Shown: positions 21,620 through 33,600 of the stretch, piece by piece | Numbering within the stretch: position 1 is the stretch's first letter | Layout: each line of letters begins with the position of its first letter | Assembly: GCA_000750105.3 (NCBI GenBank) | Contig: JPHH03000001.1 | Location: 1,178,001 to 1,242,000 of the forward strand | Reading direction: 5' to 3' | DNA: 64,000 bases | DNA from: Tolypocladium sp. Sup5 PDA-1 | Taxonomy: Eukaryota > Ascomycota > Sordariomycetes > Hypocreales > Ophiocordycipitaceae | Notes under the pieces: generated by a model | Told to the model about the DNA's origin: nothing | The model's input: only the letters and a program-made list of their open reading frames with translations | Databases searched by the model: none | Made by a program: the position numbers and the translations under genes

Positions 21620-23075
21620 TTACCTTCCAGCCGCTCTGGGGTTTGGGTCATAGCCGTCCGGGAAAGTAATTGTCGGACAGAAGCCGATGCTATTGGCTCT
21701 CCGAAGCCTGGCACCGAGGTGTTGTTCCGCAGTTGCATTTCCCCGGCTAACAAGGTTTCCATTGTTGATCAACAAGTTGACCGTACCATTCGGGACACCG
21801 TGGATGACTTTCTTGAGAGCGGTCGATGAAATATAGCTGCAGAGACCCTCAAGCTTCTGGCCTTTTCCCAGGAGATAGGCCCCTAAGCCGGCAACATGAG
21901 GAGCAGCCATGGAAGTGCCAGAAAGCCAACAATACCGACCACCAGGGTAAGTGCTCACAATTTCGACTCCCGGCGCAAAGACATTGACGCCGTTGCCAAA
22001 ATTTGAACTGGAAGCAATGCTATCATTCCTATCAGTTGAGCCAACAGAACATGCGCTCTCCGACGAAGGGGGCGAGTAGCCGCTAACGTCTGCGGCGTCA
22101 TTGCCAGCAGCGGCGACGAGGAAAGTCCCCGCCTTGAAGAGGTTGGTAGCGGCGTCGTTGACTGCTTTGCAGTATTTGTAGCCCATCGACATATTGACAA
22201 CGATGCCTTTCGGGCATTTTCGTTTCCTGGTCGCCGCATCCCTCGCGACAAAATCCATGGCAGCAATAGTACGAGAGCTATAGCGATAGTTAGCCACGTA
22301 GAGTAAAGGATTTTCTTGGAAAACACGTACGCGGGAGAGGGATGTATTGGGCTGTTGACCTTGACAGAAAACAAGGTTGTCTTCTTGGCAACACCGTATG
22401 TCTTTGAGCCAATTATGCCAGCGACGTGGGTTCCATGACCGTGTATGTCAGTGTTGTTCTCGCTGTCGATGAAGTTTGCGACGGTTATAGCTCGACCTTC
22501 AAAATCCTATACAACGTTAGCCACCAAAGATTATTTAAAAACATTTCATGTCCAGGTGTACCTCGTGCGCAGTATCAATGCCAGAGTCGATAACATATAC
22601 GCAAGTACCATGCCCAGCACTCTCATCGTAGGTGTAGGTATCGGTGCCAGGTCTAGCGCTGGATATGCGAGCTAAGCCCCAATCTGCGTCCCTCTGTGTA
22701 GACATTGCTTGGCCCATAGTATCTTGCTCGATAAATTCAACCTAAAGAGGTTAGAAACACATTTCCGCTTCTGTATGGGGGTAAATCTACATTAGGGTCA
22801 TGCTGGAGCCTTTCAAGTTCCTCTGGAGAAAGAGTCGCAGCGAAACCGTTCAAGGCTGTTTTGTATGTATGCTCAGGAACAGATGAGATCCCCAAAATTG
22901 CAGCCTGGACGGCCTCGGGCCCGACGTCGGCTTTCAACTTGACGATGTATTTGTTCCTTAGGGGTTGGGCACCTCGGGGCACAATAACTGGGGCGACAGG
23001 ACGCTGATGACGCAAAGCCAATGCCACAGACGCATGTGCTGCAGAGAGCACGGAAAGGATGAGAAAGGTACGCAT
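21620..23075 (-). CDS. Secreted subtilisin-like protease (proteinase K type, S8A)
   Basis: Serine endopeptidase made as a pre-pro-enzyme. Exons 22791-23075, 22562-22741, 22331-22506 and 21620-22277 give 432 aa. Introns are 49, 55 and 53 nt, and the last has a GCTAAC branch site. An upstream in-frame ATG at 23150 exists, but 23075 places a signal peptide (MRTFLILSVLSAAHASVALA) at the N-terminus. The I9 propeptide includes KYIVKLKADVGPE, YKTALNGFAATLSPEELERL and VEFIEQD. The catalytic triad is Asp in VYVIDSGID (about 147), His in HGHGTHVAGI (about 179) and Ser in LSGTSMAAPHVAG (about 335). The oxyanion Asn is in AAAGND. A C-terminal tail of about 45 residues beyond the usual end carries one Cys (GFCPTITFPDGYD). 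Such proteases degrade cuticle, collagen or host proteins in hypocrealean fungi. This role is inference here. Confidence 0.92.
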
Positions 23076-23152
23076 AGTTGAACCGGCGGATGCTGTAAGA
23101 GATGTTCTGGAGAAGCACGAGCTTCCTCCTGAGGAAAGATGATTATCCATAC

Positions 23153-23162
23153 TACTTATAGA
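23153..23162 (-). promoter_or_regulatory. TATA box of the subtilase gene
   Basis: On the minus strand CTATAAGTAG stands about 80 nt before the ATG at 23075. This placement makes the upstream ATG at 23150 an unlikely start. Confidence 0.55.
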
Positions 23163-25178
23163 GACAGCTTATCGGACGCAGTACATCATATTGCTGCTGC
23201 TTATAACTCTCTAAAGGGCGGTTAAGCAGGAGGGCTTTGGGAATGACGCAGTACAATTGGCGAGTGGCAGAGACCGTGGCTGTGCTTGTCCAGCGAAACC
23301 AGAACTCTAATTTTAAACGCCGTGCCCATCTCGTATCTTGGAATTCCACTTTCAGCGGCATGTCGTAATTATAGCCGGGTCTCTCTCGAGCCAAGGTTCT
23401 ATTTCCGTATTTGTCTCCATTAACGCAATCTCTGTCGCAATGCATAGTGGAATACTCCATTAAGCTTGCTCATACCCACTACGGAGGTGCACAGGCGAAC
23501 TTGGGGATGCAGGGCCTGGAGTGTCGGCTCAGGTTGTCCTCCGCAGTTGCCTGGTTTGCGTCCACAATATAAGAGGTTTGTGAACAAACAAGCGTTCATT
23601 AAAGCCGCCGCTTCCTATGTCATTGAAATTATTTCATGAATAGAGGGGCTTGAAGAAGGTGGAGTAGACGGGTCAGCGAGCGTCGTAGTTGAAGGTAATA
23701 TCCTCTCGGATGCACATCGCGACGGGATGCAGGTGCTCGTATAACGTGGGGACATTGCCTATTTGAGTATCCGCAGCATGGTCAAGCATAGCTGTGTATG
23801 CCCGGAGGGTTCAATAGCGTGTTCCAGACTACATATTGTACGATATTAGTACTATTCGAGAGCGATACAAAACTGTAGATTGGGCGAATTGGTTTAGGAC
23901 ATGTCGCCTTGTGGACTTGGGGCCTACGTGACCAGTTAGAAATCAGGGAATCGGACGTTCTGGCCCAGCTCCGCACCGGTATGGCAAGTCTCAACGGTTT
24001 CCTACACAAGATAGGAGCAGTGGAATCTGACCTGTGCGCTTGTGGCCAAGCACCGGAGACGCACTATGGACGAGGAACCAAAGTAGGGCACTGCAGCTAT
24101 CGGGGCTGCATGCTCCACATGCTGCTGGGTCTGGGGGCGAGCACTTCGGCTTACCGATACGGGCGTAGATTGAGGTTCGTCTCTCTGCAGTGAGGCAAGC
24201 TGAGATCTTACCGTCGGCGCTTGGCTTGGGACCGCATACTGCTGGACCTGACCTCGTTGGACACTGGGAGAATGTTGGGGCGTGAGGCTCAAGGCGGAGC
24301 AAATGAGGGGCGTGGAAGAGGTTTGCAGCATGTCAATGGATCCGGCCAACCATGGCTCTAGTTGCTGAAGACACCCTGCACAAAGGTTCACGGGTTTCTG
24401 CAAGTGACACAGAATGGTGCTGTTGCGATACCACAACGGACATCGGGTCCCGGAGATTGCTCTGACTGTCTTGGTGTGGACGACTACACGAACATGTCGC
24501 AAGTGGTAGACCGGGAGTCGGTCGACAATGACGTTTCTTCCTAGCTATGGGTTACTGTGGCTCCCAAATTTCCCCAAAACTTCCCTCGTCGCGAGGTGAA
24601 CAGACCTAGGCACTCCTCAGTCAATTCATGCAAGTTGAAAGGGTGGGAGATTGCGGCCTGCCCATCATGAAGCGTAGACCAGCCCAGTCGTAAGTGTTTG
24701 GCTTGCCACGTCAACACCTCGCCCTCGGATCCCGCCGTGGCGGTTCATTTCCAAGATGAAGAGCGCAATGTCGTCCGCAGTTGGAAAGGGGTGTTGCACG
24801 GAGCCCACGGACATGGACACGGAGGCAGGGGCTCCAGACACCCATCTCTCTCAAGGCGGTGGACGTCGACCGTGACCAACTTCGCGGTGAGCAAGCAACT
24901 TTTTCGACGAGACTTTGCTGGTATTTCGTTTCCAGCTCTGGGTGGAGGAAGTCTTGAACTGGCCGAGGCAGCTCCCAGGTTCCGGCAAGTCATGCAGCGC
25001 GCATAACCGCGGACCGCCAACTTGACTTGGTCGCGAGTCGATCTACAGTGGAAACTTGAAAGAATAGAGAAGTGCAACGAATACAACTATCTACATCAAG
25101 TAGTGCTCTTACAGCCCAACCCCGTCGCTCAACCTTGTCCCCCGGCCCCATCGTCTGTCAAACCTCGACGTCTGCGCC
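23163..25178. other. Gap between subtilase and sedolisin with a LINE remnant
   Basis: About 2 kb containing the LINE remnant listed separately. On the minus strand near 24,300-24,500 a frame has a CxxC pattern (LWYRNSTILCHLQKPVNLCAGC). It cannot be attached to a start or a known family. No other gene is supported. Confidence 0.4.
23830..24070 (+). mobile_element. Non-LTR retrotransposon (LINE) 3' remnant
   Basis: The plus frame around 23,940-24,065 reads VLAQLRTGMASLNGFLHKIG, then AVESDLCACGQAPET. This is the pattern (RTG...LN.YL..IG..ES..C.CG..ET) found after the RNase H domain at the end of Tad/CgT1-type fungal LINE polyproteins. The zinc knuckle is cut before its final His/Cys half. Upstream, a W-rich segment (KTVDWANWFRTC) in another frame probably belongs to the same element. 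No reverse transcriptase, poly-A tail or target duplication is visible, so this is a short, dead piece. Confidence 0.6.
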
Positions 25179-27176
25179 CTACTTGCACGCCAGGCTCTTC
25201 AGGCGATCAAACAGCGGCGTTCCCCATCCCGTCACCGGATCCCATCCCGGGACGGCATCCCAGCCAGCGCCTGGGATCTTTGGGGCCGGCGCGCCGCTGT
25301 AGCTGGTTCCTAAGCAGCCGTCGGAGCGCCCTGTCGTGATGCTTCGGCTCTTTTTAGCGACTTGTGCAAGGGAAAAGGAGCAGGGTGGGACTTACTCGAT
25401 GAAGCCGTTTTTGCCGATGCTGTAGAGCCATGGGTTGAGGAAGCCCATCGGTGGTGTGCCCTTTTGGAAGCGGAGATCGTTCAACAGGGCGACGATGGAG
25501 GCGAACGTTGGCGCCGATGCGCTGCGACTGTCAGTCACTCGCTTTCACCACACTGGAGTCGAACTCACCTCGTTCCATCCGCTGGCTGAACCAATCCGTG
25601 GTTGATGATCAAGTATGCCTTGCCCTGCGCCGCGACATCAGGGACCCCTCTCCCCTCGGGGTTATAATAACCCTGCCACTGCCTCCCATGCTTGGCAAGA
25701 TACTTGCCAACAGCCTTCTCCTGCCAAGCCGGTCGCGGCCAGTAGTCGGAGAAGCCACCAGACGAGAAGTTCTTGGCAGACTCGGGCCCGTTGCTCTCGG
25801 TGGCACCCACAGACGTCACGTACGGACACGTCGCGGGGAACGAGGGCAGAAACTTGGTCGAGTTGGTCCCGTCGTTGGACTGACAGGAGACACCCGGGCC
25901 TGTATCCCCTGACGCGACGATGACGGAGACGCCGCGCGTGCCTAGCAGCCCAAACATGTTGCAGATTTGCTGGGCGCGGGCCTTGGGGATGGCCTGCTCG
26001 TTGACGCCGTACGAGATGGACACAACTTGCGGAAGCTGGTCGTCAGGGAGGTCGAGGAGGTGGCCCACGAATGGAAGCCATGGCTCGATGTACTCTTTCT
26101 TTGGATCAGAGATACTGTATGCTAGTTAGTACCGGGCTCGCTAAAGATGGCGAGCACTCACTCCAAGTCAGGGATAAAGTCGTGGTCCTCTCCGCCCGTG
26201 GAGAAGTACCGCACCGGCACCTTGTACGCCATGGCGATGGTGTACTGAACATCCAGGTTTGCCTCGGCGCTATAATATTCCCCTTGCGGGTTCTTGCCGC
26301 CGTTGATGAGCTCGGTCGAAAAGTTTGTGCCAATGGCGTATCTGGCGAACATTTCCAAGAACTTGTCCAGCATGTCGTGCTGGGCAGCTTGCTGTATGGT
26401 GTCAGCGAGGATTCTTCATCAGTCTCCAGGCGGCGTACCCCATTGAAGCCGACGACCCCGAGGAGAGACTTTTTGTGCGGCCTGGCGTAAGTGTCTCCCA
26501 TGTGGTACAGCTTGCGGAGACATGCTGGGGTGATTCTCGTCTTGCACTGCTGCAGGTCGACGTGGCCTTCTCGTTCTGCCGCGATACCCTCATCTGGTAA
26601 GGTCTCACTGCTTTGCATCCGTCTCTTGGAATGCAGGCTCTCGCTGAAGTCAGAATCTCCGAGAACGAGTCTGGGATGGATGGTGGCGATGTGGCCGCGC
26701 AGGTCAGCAGGCACAGAGTCTTCGAGTCTCCTAACCACCTCGTGGCCATCAACAAGACGCGTCGACCAGATTTGTTCGGCATCCTCGACGGCGACACGGG
26801 CATGAATCAAGTTGCCTCCATCTCGGACACGGTCTTCTGGTACGCCAGCCTCGGACAGCCACCGCTTGACCTTTTCAGCGGACTCCTGTCGAGGCAGAAG
26901 CAGCGACTTGGCTTCTTCGCGGGTTAGATGCTTGCCGTAGCGCCGGTTAGACGGGTCTGAGATCTCATAGAGAGTTGCCTCCAACAGGCCATGGCTTTCG
27001 GGCTCCAGGGAGATGGACAGGTCGATGAAGTTCTGTCGGCTCTGTGCCCGGACCTCACTCCGCGAAGCAGGTGTCTGCTCCAAGCTGTCGGCCAGAACTG
27101 GCTGCGCTGTAGCCAATGTTGCCTGCGTCGCCACGAGCATGCAGAACCCCCAGACGATACGATTCGAGACCATCAT
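25179..27176 (-). CDS. Secreted sedolisin / tripeptidyl-peptidase (S53)
   Basis: Acid-acting serine-carboxyl peptidase releasing tripeptides (family S53, fungal TPP/sedolisin), made with a large propeptide. Exons 26439-27176, 26162-26391, 25569-26114, 25396-25521 and 25179-25341 give 600 aa, the usual size. Introns are 47, 47, 47 and 54 nt, and the phases agree throughout. Signal peptide is about residues 1-24. The pro-kumamolisin domain includes YGKHLTREEAKSLLLP. Catalytic Glu and Asp are in YYSAEANLDVQY (about 289 and 293). The oxyanion Asp is in IVASGDTGPG, and the Ser is in GTSASAPTFAS near residue 505, whose codon is split AG|C by intron 3. The calcium site is DITTGRSDGC with GWDPVTGWGTPLF. 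Termination is at TAG 25179-25181. It lies tail-to-promoter with the subtilase, on the same strand. Confidence 0.94.
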
Positions 27177-27262
27177 TGTGTTGCGTTTCCTTTGTGTGTG
27201 TGCAAGAAGTCCGTGTTACTGTGGCACCAAGTTGGGAAGCAATTCACGGTACCCGCGCACTG

Positions 27263-27271
27263 CTATTTATG
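27263..27271 (-). promoter_or_regulatory. TATA-like box of the sedolisin gene
   Basis: CATAAATAG on the minus strand, about 90 nt before the ATG at 27176. Confidence 0.5.
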
Positions 27272-29416
27272 CTTCCTTCTAGAAGGGCTCCGTTCATCCG
27301 ATTCCCGATGCCACGCGATGGTGTGATGCGGGTGAGTCTGAGTATGCGTATGCGCGGCACAGAACAATACGAAGGGCTACGATTGTTGTTTTGCGAACCC
27401 TGCGTTCAGCTCCGAAATGTCTGCCGGCTGCAGCATTGGACGCCAAGCGCGACGGCTCCGTCTGCTGCAGAAGAGGAGGCTGGGTTGACGGGATGACCCG
27501 AGGGAGGGTCTGCTGGAGGGTGATTGAGGACCAAGCCGGATTGGGACTCGCGAGGTTGACGCTGGATGAGATGCAAGAACGACTTCTCTGGTACACCCAC
27601 GACGACGTCCTGATGAAGTCAAATACCGGCGATGTGTCTTTGCAAACTTCTCCTCAGCTGTCATCGCCCATTTCTCAGTAGTCATCTCCCCAAACCTTGC
27701 AGAAATACGAGGACCAACAACTCCATGCCCAACACCGAGCTGATCTGCCTCTTCGGCCTGCTTATGCGACCCAGACTGCTGGTAACGAGTCAACGGCCAC
27801 CAGTGGTCATGGCGCGCTGTGAATGGCCAAGGCACCGCAGCACCGCAGCCACCATTGGCTGGGTTTCAGTTTCTGATGCGATACGGCAACACAGGCCAGC
27901 CTTGGAAATTTCAGAGGTTTGCATGGCAGACATCTGGGGAAGCCCACGGGGACGTGGCGGCAGTGGCGTGCCAATATTGGCAAAATGCTTCGGGGAAGAG
28001 CAAAGCAAACTCTGTGGGACCAACAGTTGATAGATACCTTATGCAGTTAGGCGTGATCCCAGAAGGCTGTATCCACGCGGTGCGATCGGACGCTGTGCTT
28101 ACGGAGTTGGTGGACGTGAAGCAGGGTCGATGCACCTGGAACACATCTACGGATGTTGGTTGCGAACGGTTTCAGCGCCCGTCTTTCCTCTCGACCGAAA
28201 TCCGCATTTGCATTTGAAGCCGCGCACTCTTGGTTATTTGAGCACTCGTATTAGCCAATTCTGAAATCACCGCGCAGCCGGAACATGCCTTCATCTCGCC
28301 ATGCAGTCGTGCATCGCGGCCGCTGATGCATCACGATTGGTGACGGGTCAATCACCACTCCTCTGACTGGCCACCAGGCATCACGCAAAATCACTGTGAC
28401 TCACAAACAGCTGTTTCTTGCGTCATACTCGCCTGCCTCGCCAATGACAGTAGGCAGGCAGCAGGCAGGCACCCGTTGAACAGCTCCCGAACAGCTCCCT
28501 CGCCTCCACCCACGCAGCTCTTACACCCCATTGGCCCGAATTCTGCCCACCTGCCAGGCCCACACCGCCCACCGCGGGGTATAAGTATCTCGCCTGCCCC
28601 CCAACTTTTTGATTTCTTTTTTTCCTTTCTTCTTTAGCTCTCTTTGCCTTTTGGCTTAGATCAAGTGTAGTATCTGTTCTTTTCAGTTTAATCTCTGAAA
28701 GACCTCTAAGGAGGTTATCTTTGATTATTCCTATTTTTGGCCCTCGGGCGGCTTCCTCTGTGCTTGCGCATGGAGCTACCCACTGTGTCCCTGGTATCAC
28801 ACTGCCTCCAGGTGACGCGAACTTCGTTTTCATTGCTTGCTCGGGCTTGCCTGAGTGGTGAAGGGGACTGGTGTTTTGATTGAGAGCAGCTGCGATTCGT
28901 GACATGTTCGAGCTGTCCCAGTGTTGGCGTTGGACAGGAGTGTTGGTTGGGCTGCATGAAGCTCGAGTAGTGGTGGCGTTGCATCGCGAGATTGTCCGGT
29001 AGATGAATTGGCACGATGACCTTGCCGCGCCGTACTTAATATTCATGTCTATCGTTTCCTTTGTAGTTGATGGCCTCGTCCGTCGTAGTCTGCATCCCAG
29101 AGGTTGAAGCTGTGAAGCCAACGCACCTACCGGTGATCGAGCAAACACCGTGAAAACTCTGCACGTAACCACAAACCACCATCACCAGATCCCAAGCCAC
29201 AAGCAAACGCATGTCCATGCCAAAGAACCCATCAATCATCTCTCTATTCCCTCACCGTTTCTACTTCGTGCGTCGTACATCCACGCCGCCGCCGTCACCA
29301 CACCATCTCAGTGTGCCCCACCACATTCCTCGCTCCCGAAGAGCCTCAACCTAACCTCACCTCGCCTCGCCTCGCCTCTCCCCTCACCACTTCACCAAGT
29401 ATCACCAACCGCCAGC
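27272..29416. other. Gene-poor stretch before translin
   Basis: No supported gene over about 2.1 kb. Several GC-driven frames on both strands (for example minus 28,423-29,172) have no domain, splice or start support. A T/C-rich block lies at about 28,610-28,690. The last 250 bases carry CCTCACCTCGCCTCG-type pyrimidine repeats just before the translin ATG, typical of a fungal leader. Confidence 0.5.
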
Positions 29417-30313
29417 ATGTCCGCCCAGACGCCCCTCCTCGACCCCTCCATCTTCGCGAACCTCGAGTCCAGGCTCGAGGAGGAGACGCAGGTCCGCGAC
29501 ACGCTCACACAGATCGTGCAGCGGCTGGAGCGCGCCGTGGCCTCGGCGCAGGGCCTGCTCTCGCGGGTGCACTCGACGCCGCGCGCGGGGTGTGAGGACA
29601 CACCTCCGTCACTGGCTGTGTGTTTGAGGCTGACCGTGAGCTAGATCCGGGGCTGGTTGCGCTGGTTGAGGCGGCTGTTAGGGAAGAGGTGGCTATCGTG
29701 GGTGAGCTCAACGAGGTTGCGTCCAAGCACCCGTACTACAAGTAGGCACACCGCTCTCGTCTCGCGAGCTGCTCTGACAACACCAAGGTACAACTCCAAG
29801 TGGTCGCGCACCATGCAAAACGCCATCGGCACAACCATCTACTGCGCCTGGCTCGGCGGCTTCCCCTCGTCACCGCCGTCAGACATCGGCCGACTCCTCA
29901 CCCTCGAAGAAGTCGGTGCCATCTTCTCAGGTACGCCTCTCTCTCTCACCTTTACTGTGGAAAGAAAGAAAGCTAAGGAATCAGTCCCCACGAACCTCAA
30001 GGACCGCGACGCCTTCCACCTCACCATTGAAGAGTACCTTCTCTCCCTCACCGACCTGACGCAGGACCTCTCGCGCCTCGCCACAAACGCCGTCACCCAC
30101 GGCGACTTTGCCCTTCCCATGGTCATCAGCGCCTTCGTCAAGGACCTCTTCGCCGGCTTCCAGCTGCTCAACCTCAAGAACGACATCCTGCGCAAGCGCG
30201 CGGATGCGGTCAAGTACGACGTCAAGCGGGTAGAGGACGTCGTCTACGACCTGAGCCTGCGGGGGCTGGTGCCGCGGCCGGGCGCGGAATCGGAGATGAA
30301 GTCGGGGGAGTGA
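29417..30313 (+). CDS. TSN: Translin
   Basis: Translin is a helical RNA/DNA-binding protein which, with TRAX, forms the octameric C3PO ribonuclease. Exons 29417-29591, 29645-29741, 29788-29930 and 29985-30313 give 247 aa, near the family's usual 225-250. Introns are 53, 46, 43+ (first junction by phase) and 54 nt. The N-terminus (LDPSIFANLESRLEEETQVR) is the first translin helix. The core includes HPYYKYNSKWSRTMQNAIG, LTIEEYLLSLTDLTQDLSRL and ATNAVTHGDFALP. The conserved C-terminal block is FQLLNLKNDILRKRADAVKY, then DVKRVEDVVYDLSLRGLVP. The first donor (GTGAGG at 29592) is chosen because it alone keeps phase with the next exon. It is transcribed towards the ppn1-like gene. Confidence 0.93.
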
Positions 30314-30604
30314 CGTCGATGGCGGTGCTGATGGTGGCGGTTCTGAAGAACAAATCTAACACGGCGTCACTCAATCACGGACACGCTGTACAAATGAATA
30401 CATGTTATTCTAACACTCCCGGCCACGATGTGTCCGACGCGGCTCAAGGCCAGTGATATCGTAGTTGTACAGTAGCTCCTCATATCGCTAACCACGCCCG
30501 CCAAAAAGACATTAGATATCTTGCTCCCTCGCAAAATCTCTAGAATCCGACCCCAACGCCAGGTGTATTGCATCGCCTCCCAGGCCCCGGGCCTCCTCTC
30601 CCAG

Positions 30605-33600
30605 CTAGTCGTGTCGAAACGTGCACTTGTCGCCGCGCGCGCATTTGCCCTGCTGCCAAAACGTGCACGGCTTGGTCCCAATAAGCGCCTTGTTCACCGG
30701 CTTGTGAGGCGGCAGCGTGCCCTTTTTCTTGCGGCCGTCCTTAACGTCCTTGTGCTCGCCTCTGCCGTACTGGCTCTCTCCTCGCTCCCAGTCTCGGTCC
30801 CCAGAGTATGCCGACGCCTGCTGGCCCTGCGAAAACGCCTGGTACGAGGGCTCGTAGCCCCCGGTATTAGCCTGCTGCGCGTGTGCCGGCTGCTGCTGAG
30901 ATGGCTGGTTAATAGCCGCCAGAATCGACTGCAATTGACTGTCGGGGATTTGAGGCTGCTGACTCTGTGCCACTGCGGCGGCGGGAGGCTGCTGCTGCTG
31001 TCCGCCGTTAACTTGCTGCAACAACGCCATGTATGGCGCATACGCTTGCTGTTGCTGTGCGTAATAGGCACTCCAGTCCTGTGTGTTGCCCGATCCCTGG
31101 CCTGCCGCCATGAGCGCGTTGGCCTCGGCCTCGGCCCTGGCGCGCTCTTCCTCTTCCTTTCTCTGTCTGGCCGCTGACTCCTTGTTGAAGCCCAGCCACC
31201 ACTCGCGGATCCTCTCCTCATCCTTGGCCAGCCATGCTGGGGGCGAGGCGGCAGGGTGCGGCTTGCCAGCGAGGGTCGTTGCCACCGCTTCGACGGCCGT
31301 TCCCGACATCTGAACGTCCGGGTCGGCGTACTGATGCACACGCGCCACGTCGACGTGAACGGGATCCGGGTCGCGCCACGACTTCATCCTGTCCCATCTG
31401 AGCCACCCAAGGACAGGTGCCTCCGCGGTAGGACCCACGATGAAGGGCACGTTGCTGTTTGTTGCTTTTGTCACCGCCCCCGACGCCACAGCGGATGATG
31501 CCGGTGACGTATTTGCGGCGGCAGTGCTCCCACCAGGGCCCTTTTGCGTAACGCGCCCCAGGATAGAATCCAGTCTAGTAGACAGGCTATCTCTGGCATC
31601 GAAACGCTTCAGTGCCGCGACCAAGGCCTGGTCCAGTCCCATCTGCTGCTTCTCTGTCCACCGAAGCTGGATCTCTTGGAACCTGGAGTCTTCTTTGGGG
31701 AGGTAGCCAAGTTTGGTCACTGTCCTTGCCACGTTCGCCTCTGGGGGTGGCGACTTGGGCGATGGGGGAATGTCGGCCGGGTCCGTGTAGATAGCCATGA
31801 GCTCGCGCTGCTCCCGTTCCGCCATGAGCTTCTGCTCCTCGGTGCTAAAGGCGACTTGTCCCCCGCGCGTCACGTAGCTCTTCTTTCGGATGCTCTCGGG
31901 GAGAGGCGAAAAGTCCGTGGCGACTGGGGTCACCCACGGCTGATACGGGAGATCGTCGTCGTCGTCTTCGACGCCCACGTCGGCGCGCCGCTTGAGCATC
32001 ATACCCTCGGAACGGTCGTCCGCAGCGTCCCTAGTCATATTGACGTCCCGGCCCTCGTCCTCTTCGTCGTCCTTTTCGAATACCTTGATTTGAACCAGCT
32101 CCCCCTCGGGCTTCCAACTCACCCGAAGTTTACGGCGAGCCTCCTTGTGAAGCCGCTTGGCTCTCTGCTCGGCCGTCTCCGGCGTCTGGGACCGCTTGCG
32201 CTCCTTCGAAGCCGCTGCTACTACAGGGTCTGGCTTCTTGGCGTTGATGGAGTCGAGGAGCGAGGAAATGCTCGACATCGCGCTAGAGCTCGACGTTGCT
32301 ACCGTCTTGGGCGCCACAGGTTTCGTCTCCTTCTTGGCCGCAGCAGTCTTGGGCTCGGGCTTGGCGGGTGGCTTCCTCAGTTCTGCCTTGCTCTTCTCGT
32401 CGGCAGAGGCGCTGGGACTTTCGGCTGCCACTGGTGGCTCAGGCTTGTGGGCCGGCTTCGCCACTGGCCTGGTCTTTCCGGGCAAGATGGACGTCGTCGC
32501 CTTTGGAGCAGCTGTCTTCGCGCTGGATAGAGACTGGCTCTTTGCTTGGCCTAACTTCTTGCTCAGCAACGAGCTACCCGGCTCGACGGCAATCTTCTTC
32601 ACAATCCGAGTATCCGAGTCGTCGTCCCTACTCCTCTTTGCCGACGACTCTACCGCGGCAGGCTTGGTCCCGGCTTTGGCTCTGCTGGCTGCCGAGGTGC
32701 CCTTGTATCCAGTCGCAGTCTCGGGTTCGTTGGCCTTTTTGAACCTCTTGATCTTCAAGGTAATCTCCCGGGTCAGGTCCTTGACGTCGTCGTCGCCCTT
32801 GTCTTCGAACCTCTTTCGCACCGTGTCAAAGTTGGGCGTCTCGACAATCTTTTCCGTCATGGTCAAGTGGGTAAACAACTCGAGGACAATCTTGGGCAGC
32901 TTCCCGGAAAAGTCGGCGCTCTTGATGCACGAAATCAAGATGTTGATGAGGCTGAGAACCAACTTCTGATGCCCGCCGAGGTTGTCCAGAACGGAGTCGT
33001 CTGCGTGTTCCACGGTCGCATCCAGCGCCTTGTACAGTGCTTCTCTCCTCTGGTCTGCCTCCTTTTTGAGCTTGGCGAGCTCGGCCTCGGGCTCATTGTC
33101 CTTTGTCGCCTGGTCGAATGCCAGTTTGGCTCGGTTCGCTTCGGTGCGAAGGTTGATCAAGAATTCGCCGGCTTGCTGCACACGGCCTGCGATCATGGCG
33201 CTCGTGCGAGCAACGGCCTTTTCCAAGTGCACGATTCCAACAATGTCCCACGCAGCCGCAGCCGCAGGGTCCGTGGGCCGGGTGGCGGCTCGAATCTGGA
33301 GCATGTTCAATATATGTCGCAGCGCGTGGCAGTGACGCTGATACTCACTGGCTTGTTTCGCTCGTGTTCCAAATCCTTTTTGGCCTTCTTTCCTGCCTTG
33401 TTCTTGGAAGCTTCGTCTGCTTTGAGCTGCTCCTTGAAAGCATCTACAAAGAGCGTTGGCATGTCATCCACGGAGGCAGGGGCTGCTAGATACTTACTTG
33501 GATACTCTGTGTATTTTGGTTGGCGCTTTCCCAAAGCCTTCATCGAGCGATCATACTCGTCGAGGAGATTCTTGGCCTCTGCCCTCCTTTCATCCAGCCC

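Noticed and set aside
21018..23075. CHAT fragment plus subtilase as a death-protease module like fungal NLR/gasdermin pairs
   Set aside because: The subtilase has a signal peptide and an I9 propeptide and is a standard secreted enzyme; the CHAT piece is a fragment; no gasdermin-like gene or NLR is present.
23075..23150. Upstream ATG at 23150 as start of the subtilase
   Set aside because: It would hide the signal peptide behind 25 residues and lies almost on the TATA box.
28423..29172. 250-codon minus-strand open frame before translin
   Set aside because: No Met context, splice logic or domain; composition follows the GC-rich, T/C-rich leader on the other strand.
31544..32530. Long plus-strand frame across the ppn1-like gene
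   Set aside because: Antisense shadow of a well-supported coding exon on the minus strand.
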